Shown in pieces: positions 24,809-33,046 of a stretch of DNA of 57,073 nucleotides (position 1 is its first letter; each line of letters starts with the position of its first letter). A model generated the notes under the pieces. It was not told the DNA's origin. It saw only the letters and a program-made list of their open reading frames with translations, and made no database searches. Origin of the DNA: Actinomycetes bacterium (GTDB taxonomy: Bacteria; Actinomycetota; Actinomycetes; Mycobacteriales; Mycobacteriaceae). The translations under genes and the position numbers were made by a program. The stretch is taken from positions 1 to 57,073 of the forward strand of contig JAEYMI010000003.1 in assembly GCA_023461275.1 (NCBI GenBank), given 5' to 3'.

Positions 24809-25252
24809 ATGACCAAACAGATGCAACCTCCGCTCCTTCAACCCATCGGCTTCTGGACAATGCGCGCGGGCGAGGCCATTCGCGCTCGAACGCGGTCTCG
24901 CCTCGCGGAAATCTCTGTCTCCCAACCGGAATGGTGGCTATTGCATCAGTTGTCGCTGCATCCGGCGGGGATCGACGTCGACGAAATCGTGGCAACCATC
25001 GGACCCAATGACTCCGATGATGCGATCACCGACGCCATCAGCTCTGCGTCGAAGAAGGGCTGGATCACCGTCGACGAAACACGCGTAAAAGTCACGGACA
25101 CAGGGCAATCAGTGTTCGATGAGGCGGCGAGAATTCAGACGGTGCTCAACTACGAACGTCGCCAGGGAATCTCCGATGCCGACTATGAGACCACCATCCG
25201 AACTCTGCAGCGGACCATCGAGAATGTCGGTGGCGACGCCTGGCATTGGTAA
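24809..25252 (+). CDS. MarR-like winged-helix transcriptional regulator
   Basis: 147 aa. The layout is MarR-like: an N-terminal helix (IGFWTMRAGEAIRART), a winged-helix core (ISVSQPEWWLLHQLSLHPAGIDVDEIVATI..DAISSASKKGWITVDETRVKVTDTGQSVFDEA) and a C-terminal dimerisation helix. The short divergent gap with the NT5C-like gene implies it regulates that gene and itself. Ligand unknown. Related small proteins in Actinobacteria are annotated as MarR family. Confidence 0.75.
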   Translation: MTKQMQPPLLQPIGFWTMRAGEAIRARTRSRLAEISVSQPEWWLLHQLSLHPAGIDVDEIVATIGPNDSDDAITDAISSASKKGWITVDETRVKVTDTGQSVFDEAARIQTVLNYERRQGISDADYETTIRTLQRTIENVGGDAWHW

Positions 25253-25336
25253 CGACATCAGGGGCGCACCGCTACAACAATCAGCGACCCACCGCCCGGC
25301 GAGGGAACCAGGCGATAGGCCGCTGATCGCATCAGA

Positions 25337-25372
25337 TGGATAGAGAGCTCAGACTGGATAGAGAGCTCAGAC
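25337..25372. repeat. 18-bp perfect tandem duplication over a stop codon
   Basis: TGGATAGAGAGCTCAGAC at 25337-25354 is repeated exactly at 25355-25372. The second copy contains the stop codon (25367-25369) of the minus-strand DUF3068 gene, and the first copy carries an identical triplet just beyond it. Confidence 0.88.
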
Positions 25373-26428
25373 CCCCGTCGGAGTCTTCGTTGGCGGTGTC
25401 GACGGCAGCGACTCGTGGGTGATCGCATGGCCTCGTCGGCCGAAGGAGATCACCGACAGAAGGAGCAGGGCCGCACCCAGGATCGCCAGGATCAGCGGAA
25501 TCCAGTTCTGCATCCACGCGAGTTTCGTTGCAGAAGAAGCGGTTTGGTCGGTGATCTGCTGTGAGCTCTGCGGGGTCTGCGCGACGTCGGTCCGCAGCAG
25601 CGGCATCAGCGGGACGGGCTTGGGTCCGGCGATGTTGAGGCCGATGTCGTTGACGCTCGTCGCCTTGATTACGGTGCCGAGCTGCTTGTCGATCCACAGG
25701 TGCTGGTCGACGGTGGCGAGGTAGGAGAGTGGGACTTGCTCGGGCAGCTGCGTCAGCATCTGCTCGAACGGAACACGCTGTGCGGCAGGCAAAGTGGTTC
25801 CGATGGCCGCCAGCGCCAGCTTCGGCAGGGTCTTGCCCTCACCCGGTGCCAACTTCGCGACCCCGGCCTGAAGTTGCGCGGCTTGCGCCGGATCGGCGAC
25901 CGGGGCGGTCGTCTTGCCGGTGAACTCGTAGACCTGTCGTCCGGCGATGCTCGACTCACCGACGTACGCAACCGGAATCGCGGTCTGGGTCAGCGCGTCG
26001 TACACGGTGAATCCGCCGGGGCCCGGATTGACGGGCCGGCCGACGGTGAGACCGCCCTTCTGATCGGTGACCTCGGTACCCGACGGCGCGACGGCCTGTC
26101 CCTGCGTGGTGCGGTCGACGGCGAAGACGCCCTTGGCGTTCCCCGTGCCAGCCGGCGTCGTCGTGGTGGTGACTACCTGCGTGATCGCGGTGTTGCCCGA
26201 CGTCGAGAGCACCTTCACGTTCTTCGACACCTGGATGTCGGCGGGCGCGCCGAGCTTCCCGGTCGCGGCGTCGGCGACAGACATCGTGCCTGCGTAGTCG
26301 GCAGTCACGTTCACATCGTCGGGCAGCTTGGACAGGCTGGGCGCTACCCAGAAGTGGAGTGCGGCCGCGGCAAGCAGTGCGAGAACGCCGACAATCGCGA
26401 GTAGCGCGCGGGGTGGACGGAACGACAT
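25367..26428 (-). CDS. DUF3068 / porin PorA family protein
   Basis: 353 aa. N-terminal membrane anchor or signal (residues 9-27, LLAIVGVLALLAAAALHFWV), a large extracellular beta-rich domain with DLVSKN-free DUF3068 features (KLPDDVNVTADYAGT; TVYDALTQTAIPVAYVGES; GRQVYEFTGKT; VDQHLWIDKQLGTVIKA), and a C-terminal membrane helix (NWIPLILAILGAALLLLSVISFG) with a short cytoplasmic tail. DUF3068 proteins are annotated as PorA family in corynebacteria and relatives, but pore activity is not shown for this type. A palindromic site lies upstream of the ATG. Confidence 0.83.
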   Translation of the reverse strand: MSFRPPRALLAIVGVLALLAAAALHFWVAPSLSKLPDDVNVTADYAGTMSVADAATGKLGAPADIQVSKNVKVLSTSGNTAITQVVTTTTTPAGTGNAKGVFAVDRTTQGQAVAPSGTEVTDQKGGLTVGRPVNPGPGGFTVYDALTQTAIPVAYVGESSIAGRQVYEFTGKTTAPVADPAQAAQLQAGVAKLAPGEGKTLPKLALAAIGTTLPAAQRVPFEQMLTQLPEQVPLSYLATVDQHLWIDKQLGTVIKATSVNDIGLNIAGPKPVPLMPLLRTDVAQTPQSSQQITDQTASSATKLAWMQNWIPLILAILGAALLLLSVISFGRRGHAITHESLPSTPPTKTPTGV

Positions 26429-26488
26429 GGAAACCCCATTTCACTGGCGCGGCCATGTGAGGTAGGCCGCTATGAACTCAGACAGTGA

Positions 26489-26515
26489 TCTGTATTACAG
26501 ACACTACCGAAGTGT
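26489..26515. promoter_or_regulatory. Operator-like palindromes upstream of the DUF3068 gene
   Basis: TCTGTA-T-TACAGA (26489-26501) is a perfect 6-1-6 palindrome flanked by AGTG and CACT; it shares its last base with ACACT-ACCGA-AGTGT (26501-26515), a perfect 5-5-5 inverted repeat. Both lie 60-90 bp upstream of the DUF3068 start. A TetR- or MarR-type operator is possible. Confidence 0.45.
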
Positions 26516-26569
26516 CATCCCGTTTATGAACAGTTGTCAATTAATTGATGAGATCCCGCAACCCGCAGG

Positions 26570-26794
26570 TCACAGCAGCAACCACACGAATCGGAGCGCG
26601 ACGATCGAGAAGCCCAGCACTGCGGTCGCCAGCAACCATCGTCGAGCGAGGCGTTCGCGGGCCTGTCGACTACGACCCGGCCGGTCGCGCAAGTAGACGT
26701 ACGCGGCCGCAACTGCGCATGCCGACGCCGCAATACCGAGAACGATGAGCACCACGAACATCGCCGCGTCGATGGTTTCGCCGGGTGTGTACAT
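26570..26794 (-). CDS. Small two-helix membrane protein
   Basis: 74 aa from an ATG at 26794. Two hydrophobic helices (residues 11-33 and about 53-73) with a basic Arg-rich connecting loop (RDRPGRSRQARERLARR), a positive-inside hairpin. No known family recognised. It is oriented with the DUF3068 gene downstream, but the 140-bp gap and palindromes between them argue for separate promoters. Confidence 0.55.
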   Translation of the reverse strand: MYTPGETIDAAMFVVLIVLGIAASACAVAAAYVYLRDRPGRSRQARERLARRWLLATAVLGFSIVALRFVWLLL

Positions 26795-26883
26795 CGCACC
26801 GTCGACTCTATCGACATCGAAAGGCGCAAATTAGCTGAAGGAAATCGACCCACCAGCGAGGTGCCGTTGCCACAGTGGCTTTC

Positions 26884-26906
26884 GCGCCCGTCTGCTGGGC
26901 GCTTTT
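26884..26906 (+). terminator. Terminator-like hairpin, first 94-bp unit
   Basis: GCGCCC (26884-26889), 7-nt loop, GGGCGC (26897-26902), then TTTT. No plus-strand gene ends here, so it would end an unannotated transcript. Confidence 0.55.
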
Positions 26907-26979
26907 CCTAACGCTCGCCCGCGATTAGCTGAAGGAAATCGACCCAGCAGCGGGACGTCATTGACGTAGTGGTCACGCT

Positions 26980-27000
26980 GCCCCGCTGCGGGGCGCTTTT
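26980..27000 (+). terminator. Terminator-like hairpin, second 94-bp unit
   Basis: GCCCCG (26980-26985), loop CTG, CGGGGC (26989-26994), then GCTTTT. The stem differs in sequence from the first unit but is still paired. Confidence 0.55.
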
Positions 27001-27062
27001 CCGACGCCCGGTCTGCGCGCCCGGTCAGCTCGCGACGGATCAGTCAGAGAACGCCGGACCGG

Positions 27063-27452
27063 TCAGTGACACTCGTCGACGACGCGGCTGAGTCGCTTGG
27101 TGTCGACGGCGGCGCCGGCGATGTAGCCCTGCGGTTTCGGTCCGGCGCCGGTCTGTGCGTAGGCGTAGTACCAGGTGTCGCTGGCACCGCGCGGTCCCGA
27201 CACCGCCTGGCCGGGCTCCTGGCACACCAGGAACAGCTTGGTCGAATTCTTGAGCACCGCGATCTGCTTGCAGCTGGTGCCCACCGGACGCACCCACGGT
27301 TGGTAGCAATTGCGTAGTACCGCACCGGAATTGCCCGCGCTCACCTGCGCCGGACGCCAGCTGGCGTGAGCTTCACCCGGGGTGATCGCCAACAGGGCCG
27401 CCGACGAGAAGATGGCAATCACAAACGCCAAGAACATCTTTCGAATCGTCAA
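27063..27452 (-). CDS. Small secreted Cys-containing protein
   Basis: About 129 aa. Signal peptide TIRKMFLAFVIAIFSSAALLAITPGEAHA, cleavage expected after AHA. The mature part has four Cys (NCYQPW, TSCKQ, LVCQEP, DECH), suggesting two disulfides, and the pattern VRPVGTSCKQIAVLKNSTKLFLVC..DTWYYAYA..GYIAG resembles an SH3-like fold (inference). TTG 27452 is preferred because GGGGGAGG lies 9 nt upstream; ATG 27437 is the alternative. Function unknown. Confidence 0.65.
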   Translation of the reverse strand: MTIRKMFLAFVIAIFSSAALLAITPGEAHASWRPAQVSAGNSGAVLRNCYQPWVRPVGTSCKQIAVLKNSTKLFLVCQEPGQAVSGPRGASDTWYYAYAQTGAGPKPQGYIAGAAVDTKRLSRVVDECH

Positions 27453-27603
27453 TTCCGGCAGCCTCCCCCGTGCTGATGTGAGTGCCGACACTCTAACGCC
27501 TATGAGCGTTCAGCGGAACGCCGGATCTGTGCAAGCGCGACCGAGACTTGAATTAGCAAGCCGCAGATTTGATTTCCGACTTACAGGATTGTGCAAAGCG
27601 GTG

Positions 27604-27632
27604 AAGACAAGCGCCACACTCTCTCGTATAGT
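27604..27632 (+). promoter_or_regulatory. Candidate promoter of the PE-PPE-domain gene
   Basis: AAGACA (27604-27609), 17-bp spacer, TATAGT (27627-27632). The -10 is a good match; the -35 shares the last four bases of TTGACA. Predicted leader of about 65 nt. Confidence 0.45.
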
Positions 27633-27705
27633 CGGGCGCGAACGAGCGCGTCCATACATGACACAGTGTCCGATTCTCACGACGACACGACGAAAGTGAC
27701 CGGGA

Positions 27706-28524
27706 ATGAATCGAATTCAGACTGGCGTAGCCACAGTTCTGTGTGTCGTCGGATTGTGGGCTGGGGGGCAGCAAGCCGGCATCGCGTCAGCTGAACCAGA
27801 CACTGCACCGGCCACGACGACCGAACCTTCCACCACGATCTCTGAACTGACCACTGAACCGTCCATGTCAGCCGAACCAAGCACGTCGACTTCACCGATC
27901 ACGACGCCGGTTGCCGAGCAGACCACCGTTCTCACGTGCGAACCCCTGACGATGGGTATGGGCAAGGTAGTCAACATCATGGATCGCTCCCTGCAGGGCT
28001 TCGCCCGTAAGTACGGCAAGCCGGTCGCGGTGCCCACCACCACTGATCTGAGCTACGCGGGCCTGATGCGCGGACGCGACATCCTGAACAACTACATCAA
28101 GCGCACGCCCGGCAAGAAGATCGTCATGGGCTATTCGCGTGGGGCGCAGATCGCGTCGGAGTGGTTGCGTACCTACGCAAAGCGCGCGGATGCGCCCGAG
28201 GCGTCGGAGCTGTCGTTCATCTTCATCGGCAACCCGCAACGACGATTCGGCGGCAAGCCGCACATGAAAACCCTTGAGGGAATTGAACTTCTGCCGACGC
28301 CGGACAACACCAAGTACAAGGTCACCGACATCGCCAAGCGCTGGGATGGCTGGGCCAACGCCGACAACTGGCCCGTCGGACCCACCAACGCCGCCGATAT
28401 GAGCAAGTTGTCGACGGCGGGTCGCTTCGTCGATCACTCCGCCTACGACACCACCTGGGTCGGCGATCACCGGGACCGCGTGCGCGCGGTCCGGGGCAAC
28501 ACCACTTACCTCGTCGCTCCCTGA
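27706..28524 (+). CDS. Secreted PE-PPE-domain (alpha/beta hydrolase) protein
   Basis: 272 aa. Signal peptide (residues 1-29, ending GIASA), then a Thr/Ser/Pro-rich stretch to about 72, then a PE-PPE-type serine hydrolase domain. The nucleophile elbow is GYSRGAQIASEWL (Ser near 145), with GNPQRRFGG and a C-terminal Asp/His region (DHSAYDTTWVGDHRD) typical of this family of esterase-like domains. No PE or PPE N-terminal domain is present; this is the free-standing form common in Gordonia and relatives. Acts outside the membrane; substrate unknown. Confidence 0.85.
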   Translation: MNRIQTGVATVLCVVGLWAGGQQAGIASAEPDTAPATTTEPSTTISELTTEPSMSAEPSTSTSPITTPVAEQTTVLTCEPLTMGMGKVVNIMDRSLQGFARKYGKPVAVPTTTDLSYAGLMRGRDILNNYIKRTPGKKIVMGYSRGAQIASEWLRTYAKRADAPEASELSFIFIGNPQRRFGGKPHMKTLEGIELLPTPDNTKYKVTDIAKRWDGWANADNWPVGPTNAADMSKLSTAGRFVDHSAYDTTWVGDHRDRVRAVRGNTTYLVAP

Positions 28525-28578
28525 CCGTCGGTCCTCCGCGTTCCACCGGGCTTCGCTGAGACCTTAGACTCCACCCTC

Positions 28579-29010
28579 ATGTCGATCGAAGCGGTGCGTG
28601 TGCGGGTGGGACTGTGTTGCCTGGCCGGAGTGGGCTTGCTGGCGATCGCGGGGTGCACCTCGTCGGGCAACCCAGTCGCGGCGCCGGAATCAACCGCGCC
28701 GGAATCGGCAACGGTGGCCGAATCCAGCGATCAACCCGCACCCACGGGCACGCCGGTCGGCACCGCCACAATGCGCGTCGTCGGCGGTTCGACGCCGGTC
28801 ACCATCCGCTACCGGATCAACGGCGGCCCCGAGACCACCGAGAACAACGTGACGCTGCCGTGGAGCAAGGACTACCCGGTGTACAACCAGGTCTCGACGA
28901 GTGTCAGTGTGACCGGAGTCGGCGCCACCTGCACCATCACCATGGGCAGCAACCTGGTGTCGTTCAAGACGGATCCGCATCCGACCTGCGAATTCGCTTA
29001 CTACGGCTGA
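28579..29010 (+). CDS. MmpS-like lipoprotein
   Basis: 143 aa. Lipobox LAIAGC gives lipidation at Cys26. A Ser/Thr/Pro-rich linker leads to a small beta domain (TPVTIRYRINGGPETTENNVTLPWSKDY..VSTSVSVTGVGATCTITMGS) that resembles MmpS transport-accessory proteins, whose core has the same LPW block and a C-terminal Cys pair (here Cys115 and Cys138). No MmpL gene is adjacent. Function inferred from the fold only. Confidence 0.68.
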   Translation: MSIEAVRVRVGLCCLAGVGLLAIAGCTSSGNPVAAPESTAPESATVAESSDQPAPTGTPVGTATMRVVGGSTPVTIRYRINGGPETTENNVTLPWSKDYPVYNQVSTSVSVTGVGATCTITMGSNLVSFKTDPHPTCEFAYYG

Positions 29011-29041
29011 GTGCTCGCCTGGCTCGGGGGAGGTCGTCGCC

Positions 29042-29302
29042 TCAGGCAGCCAGCCACAGTCGTCGTCGAGCGACCGACCGCAACGCCTGGCGCGTACCGG
29101 GATTCACCCGTGCGGCATCGGGCTGGTCGAGCAGAGCGATGACTTCCGTGAAAAATTCATCCGGCGTCAACTTGAAGGCTTCCCAGATCTCCTGAGGCGA
29201 TCCGCCACCGTGCCGGTACCACCGAACGGCGAACGCGAGCAAACGGTCCGGATCGAGATCGACTGTCGGAGCCGACGAATGACGAGGTAGCGCTGTTGCC
29301 AT
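29042..29302 (-). CDS. DUF3263-like small protein
   Basis: 86 aa from ATG 29302, which follows GAGGAG at 8 nt. The core DPDRLLAFAVRWYRHGGGSPQEIWEAFKLTPDEFFTEVIALLDQPDAARVNPGTRQALRSVARRR matches the short DUF3263 pattern (aromatic pair, sigma-70-like helix-turn-helix look). A longer in-frame ORF to 29563 has no support. DUF3263 proteins are small, possibly DNA-binding, function unknown. Confidence 0.65.
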   Translation of the reverse strand: MATALPRHSSAPTVDLDPDRLLAFAVRWYRHGGGSPQEIWEAFKLTPDEFFTEVIALLDQPDAARVNPGTRQALRSVARRRLWLAA

Positions 29303-29743
29303 CGGGGTCTCCTCGGACGGGCAATGTCTGCACAGATCGGGTAAGGGCCAAGCATAGGACGATTGCGCGTGTTGGCCGGAGTTGCGATCAGGCGGCGCGA
29401 AACCAAGCGAGATATTAGCCGCGCGCGGTCTGCGACTCAAGTGGCTTTCCCACCGCCCGCGGTGGCCGTCGACGAGTGGATTGAGGCTGCCGCCGAAGCC
29501 AGGGCTCGATGTCGAATGATCAACTCCGAGTTCGGCATACGACGTTCGATCGGTGGTGCGCACCGATCCGGCCTGCCGGATCGCATCCCCGCGATTACCG
29601 TCGGTGCGCGACCACCGCCACGTGTCGCAGTCTGTCCCGTCGCATAGACCTTTTCGCGCATGCCCGCTCCGGTCCCGCCGACGCAGTTTACGCAGCCGAA
29701 ACGGTCATCATGCACACTCGGCCGCGTCATGCATGATGAACAA
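29303..29743. other. 440-bp region without a supported gene
   Basis: Lies between divergent genes. Contains an 8-bp perfect stem GATCCGGC-CT-GCCGGATC near 29568-29585 and otherwise nothing recognised. The ORFs here are short and overlap on both strands. An in-frame extension of the sulfatase to 29660 is possible but lacks a ribosome-binding site. Confidence 0.5.
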
Positions 29744-31174
29744 ATGGCCACTACACACCGAACGGGCCCCGCCGTCGACGAGAACGTCGTGCTGATCCAT
29801 TGGCACGACCTCGGACGGCACCTGCAGTGCTACGGCGCGGCGGGTGTTCCGTCGCCGAATCTGGACGCCCTGGCCGCGCAGGGCATTCTGTTCACCGACG
29901 CCCACGCCACCGCACCGCTGTGCTCGCCGGCGCGCGGCTCGATCTTCACCGGCCAGTACCCGCACCACAACGGCCTGGTCGGACTGGCCCATCACGGCTT
30001 CGAGTACCACGACGACGTGCAGACATTGCCCGCGCTGCTGTCGGCCGCCGGGTTCCGGACCGCGTTGTTCGGCATGCAACACGAGAGCGCCGACCCCGCC
30101 CGGCTGGGCTTCTCCAGCGTCGACGTCTCGGACTCGCTCTGCGACTACGTCGTCGACCAGTCGCAGCAATGGCTGCGCGAACACGTCGCCGACGCGAGCG
30201 GACGCCCGTTCATGCTGACCGCCGGGTTTTTCGAGACGCACCGGCCCTATCCCATTGACCAGTACAAACACGCCGATCCGCACGACGTCTCGGTGCCCGG
30301 CTTCCTCCCCGACACCGAGGATGTCCGCGACGATCTCGCCGGCCTGCTCGGCAGCATCGACGTCGCCGACGCCGCGGTCGGCCGCCTGCTGGCGACCATC
30401 AGCGAACTCGGGCTCGACGAGAACACCTGGATCGTCTTCTTCACCGACCACGGCCTGGCCTTCCCGCGAGCGAAGTCGACGCTCTACGCCGAGGGCACCG
30501 GCATCGCGTTCATCGTCCGGCCACCGCGTGGCCGGTCCATCGAACCGCGCGTCTACGACGACCTGTTCTCCGGCGTCGACCTCACCCCGACGCTGCTCGA
30601 CCTGCTCTCGCTCCCGATTCCGGCCGACGTCGACGGCGTGTCCCATGCCCGCGACATCGTCGGGACCAGTGGCGATTCGACGCCGCCGGCGCGTACCGAG
30701 GTGTTCACCGAGAAGACCTACCACGACGCCTTCGACCCGATCCGCGCCGTGCGTACCAAGGAATTCAGCTACATCGAGAACTACGCCGACCGGCCTGCTC
30801 TGCTGCTGCCGCTCGACATCGCCGACAGCACCTCGGCTCGATCGCTGGCTCCCGAGGAGACCACCGCACCGCGCCCGCACCACGAGCTCTACGACCTCCG
30901 GGCGGATCCGTTGGAGCGGCACAACCTCGCCGACGACCCGTCGTACGCTCCGATTCGCGAACGCCTCGCCGCGACCCTGGCGCACTGGCGGTCCGAGACC
31001 GGCGACGTGATCCCCGATGAACCGACCGGCACCGCGGTCGCCGACGATTTCATGGCGAAGTTCTTCGCCAAGGCCGAAGCCAAGTCCCCCGATGAGGATG
31101 CGCTGCCGTCGCGGCGACCGAAGGGATCGCGCCGAGAACTGTCCGGCGAGGTCACCGTCGCCGATCCCGACTGA
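29744..31174 (+). CDS. Type I sulfatase (formylglycine-dependent)
   Basis: 476 aa. The sulfatase signature CSPAR lies at residues 60-64, with Cys60 the residue converted to formylglycine, followed by GSIFTGQYPHHNGL. The N-terminal metal region ENVVLIHWHDLGRHLQCYG resembles heparan N-sulfatase-type proteins. DHG with a further Asp (FFTDHGLAFPRAKS) and the C-terminal HHELYDLRADPLERHNLADDP complete the family. It hydrolyses a sulfate ester or sulfamate; no signal peptide, so cytosolic. It precedes a sulfotransferase and PAPS-forming genes. ATG 29729 is an alternative start. Confidence 0.9.
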   Translation: MATTHRTGPAVDENVVLIHWHDLGRHLQCYGAAGVPSPNLDALAAQGILFTDAHATAPLCSPARGSIFTGQYPHHNGLVGLAHHGFEYHDDVQTLPALLSAAGFRTALFGMQHESADPARLGFSSVDVSDSLCDYVVDQSQQWLREHVADASGRPFMLTAGFFETHRPYPIDQYKHADPHDVSVPGFLPDTEDVRDDLAGLLGSIDVADAAVGRLLATISELGLDENTWIVFFTDHGLAFPRAKSTLYAEGTGIAFIVRPPRGRSIEPRVYDDLFSGVDLTPTLLDLLSLPIPADVDGVSHARDIVGTSGDSTPPARTEVFTEKTYHDAFDPIRAVRTKEFSYIENYADRPALLLPLDIADSTSARSLAPEETTAPRPHHELYDLRADPLERHNLADDPSYAPIRERLAATLAHWRSETGDVIPDEPTGTAVADDFMAKFFAKAEAKSPDEDALPSRRPKGSRRELSGEVTVADPD

Positions 31175-31259
31175 CGCTCGGGGCATCAACCCGCGGCTTC
31201 TGTGGCATCACAGTCAGTAGCACCACAGCCGTCGGCGTTTGTAAAGAGTTCTGGTCTCG

Positions 31260-32102
31260 ATGGCGGCTAAGAAAGCGCTGGCGCTTGGCGTCAACCATCA
31301 TGTCACTGTGCCCCTCCCCGACACATATCTCGTCTGCGCCAGTCAGCGCAGCGGCAGCACGCTTCTCGTCGAATCGCTCGCGGCGACCGGCGTCGCAGGC
31401 GTTCCGCAGGAGTTCTTCCAGTACTACCCGAGTTCGTCACTGGCACCGCAGCCCCGCGAGTGGTTCGTCGGGGTCACCGACCCCGAGATACTCAAGCTGC
31501 TCGACGAAACCGATCCGGGCACCGTCGACAAGCGTGACAGCGACGAGTGGCGTACCGACGTCCGCAACGCCGGTCGCACCTCGAACGGTGTGTGGGGCGG
31601 CAAGCTGATGTGGAATCAGACACCGCTGCTCGTCGCGCGCAGTCGCGTCGGCGACGGCACCCTGCGCTCGGCGCTGCGCTGGTTCTTCGACGGCCAAGAC
31701 CCGCTGTTCGTCCACGTCTCACGCAACGACGTTGTTGCGCAGGCGGTCTCGATGTGGCGAGCGGTGCAGACGCGCGTCTGGCGCGACGACGGCAGCAATC
31801 CCGACGCCGATGACGGCGCCGTCTATCACGCAGAGGGCATCGCGCACCTGGCCGGTATCCTCGCCGACGAGGAACGTCGCTGGCGGGAATGGTTTGCCGC
31901 CGAACAGATCACGCCGATTGAGATAGAGTTCCGGGAACTGGTGGCCGATCCCACCGGGCTCACCGCCGATATCTTGACCGCCCTGGGGCAGGACCCCGCA
32001 CTGGCACCGCCGCCACCCTTGAAGCCGCAGTCGAATTCCCGCTCGAAAGAATGGGCGCAACGTTACCGCGCCGACGCCGCCCAGAACGGATACCCCTCAT
32101 GA
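31260..32102 (+). CDS. Stf0-type (trehalose) sulfotransferase
   Basis: 280 aa. The PAPS 5'-phosphosulfate loop is YLVCASQRSGSTLLVESL (residues 23-40), followed by PQEFFQYYPSS..APQPREWF, the typical Stf0 block. Stf0 of M. tuberculosis transfers sulfate from PAPS to trehalose in sulfolipid synthesis; the same acceptor is plausible but not proven here. WGGKLMWNQ and SRNDVVAQAVSMWRAVQT are further family features. It overlaps cysD by 4 nt (ATGA), so PAPS supply and use are probably co-translated. GTG 31308 is a possible shorter start. Confidence 0.88.
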   Translation: MAAKKALALGVNHHVTVPLPDTYLVCASQRSGSTLLVESLAATGVAGVPQEFFQYYPSSSLAPQPREWFVGVTDPEILKLLDETDPGTVDKRDSDEWRTDVRNAGRTSNGVWGGKLMWNQTPLLVARSRVGDGTLRSALRWFFDGQDPLFVHVSRNDVVAQAVSMWRAVQTRVWRDDGSNPDADDGAVYHAEGIAHLAGILADEERRWREWFAAEQITPIEIEFRELVADPTGLTADILTALGQDPALAPPPPLKPQSNSRSKEWAQRYRADAAQNGYPS

Positions 32103-33046
32103 CCGCGACCACCGATATCACCGACGACGTCGAACACGTTGCCGCACTACGTGTTCTGGAATCCGAATCAGTCCACATCATCCGCGAGGTGGTCGCCGAA
32201 CTCGAGCGACCAGTGCTGCTGTTCTCCGGCGGCAAGGACTCCATCGTGCTGCTCCGCTTGGCGGAGAAGGCATTTCGTCCGCACCCGCTCCCGTTCCCGA
32301 TCCTGCACGTCGACACCGGACACAACTTCGACGAGGTCATCGAGTTCCGGGACCGGCGCGTCGCCCCGACCGAGGACAACCCGGCCGGCATTCAGCTGAT
32401 CGTCGCATCGGTGCAGCAGGCCATCGACGAGGGCCGTGTCGCAGAGACCACCGAGGCCTCCGGATCGCGAAATCGCCTGCAGACCAGGACACTTCTCGAC
32501 GCCCTCGAGGCCGGCGGATTCGACGCCGCCTTCGGCGGTGCCCGTCGTGACGAGGAGCGGGCCCGCGCCAAGGAGCGGGTGTTCAGCTTCCGTGACGAGT
32601 TCGGGCAGTGGGATCCGCGGGCCCAGCGAGCCGAGCCGTGGTCGCTGTACAACGGCCGGATCCGGCGCGGCGAGTCGATTCGGGTGTTCCCGCTGTCGAA
32701 CTGGACCGAGGTCGACATCTGGCGCTACATCGCACTCGAAAACCTCGAACTGCCGCCGATCTACTACGCGAGCGAACGTGAGGTCTTCGAACGCGACGGC
32801 ATCCTGCTCGCCGTCTCGCCCTACACCCAACCGCGCGATGGTGAAGTGGCACAGAAGGAATGGGTGCGGTACCGCACCGTCGGCGATCTGACCATCACCG
32901 GTGCCGTCCGGTCGCGGGCCACCGAGATCACCGACATCATCGCCGAGATCAGTGAAGCCACCGTCTCCGAACGTGGCGAGACCCGCGCCGACGACCGCAC
33001 GTCGTCGGCGGCCATGGAAGACCGCAAGCGCGAAGGATACTTCTGA
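32099..33046 (+). CDS. cysD: Sulfate adenylyltransferase subunit 2
   Basis: 315 aa. PP-loop ATPase motif SGGKDS at 43-48, then LPFPILHVDTGHNF, GGARRDEERARAKERVFSFRDEFGQWDP and the C-terminal REGYF, all characteristic of CysD. With CysN it makes APS from sulfate and ATP. ATG 32099 overlaps the stf0 stop. A longer in-frame ORF to 32051 is part of the stf0 coding region. Confidence 0.97.
   Translation: MTATTDITDDVEHVAALRVLESESVHIIREVVAELERPVLLFSGGKDSIVLLRLAEKAFRPHPLPFPILHVDTGHNFDEVIEFRDRRVAPTEDNPAGIQLIVASVQQAIDEGRVAETTEASGSRNRLQTRTLLDALEAGGFDAAFGGARRDEERARAKERVFSFRDEFGQWDPRAQRAEPWSLYNGRIRRGESIRVFPLSNWTEVDIWRYIALENLELPPIYYASEREVFERDGILLAVSPYTQPRDGEVAQKEWVRYRTVGDLTITGAVRSRATEITDIIAEISEATVSERGETRADDRTSSAAMEDRKREGYF

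Larger units (their letters stand above)
26830..27002. repeat. Tandem 94-bp element with conserved ends and terminator-like hairpins
   Basis: A 29-bp block beginning ATTAGCTGAAGGAAATCGAC occurs at 26830-26858 and again at 26924-26952 with one mismatch, exactly 94 bp apart. Each copy is followed, at the same offset, by a GC hairpin and GCTTTTCC (26901-26908 and 26995-27002). The middle parts have diverged. No ORF uses the repeat. The unit looks like a short plus-strand transcript ending in an intrinsic terminator, present twice. Confidence 0.7.

Noticed and set aside
29708..31189. 493-codon minus-strand ORF antisense to the sulfatase
   Set aside because: Shadow of the sulfatase, which has a complete active-site motif on the plus strand.
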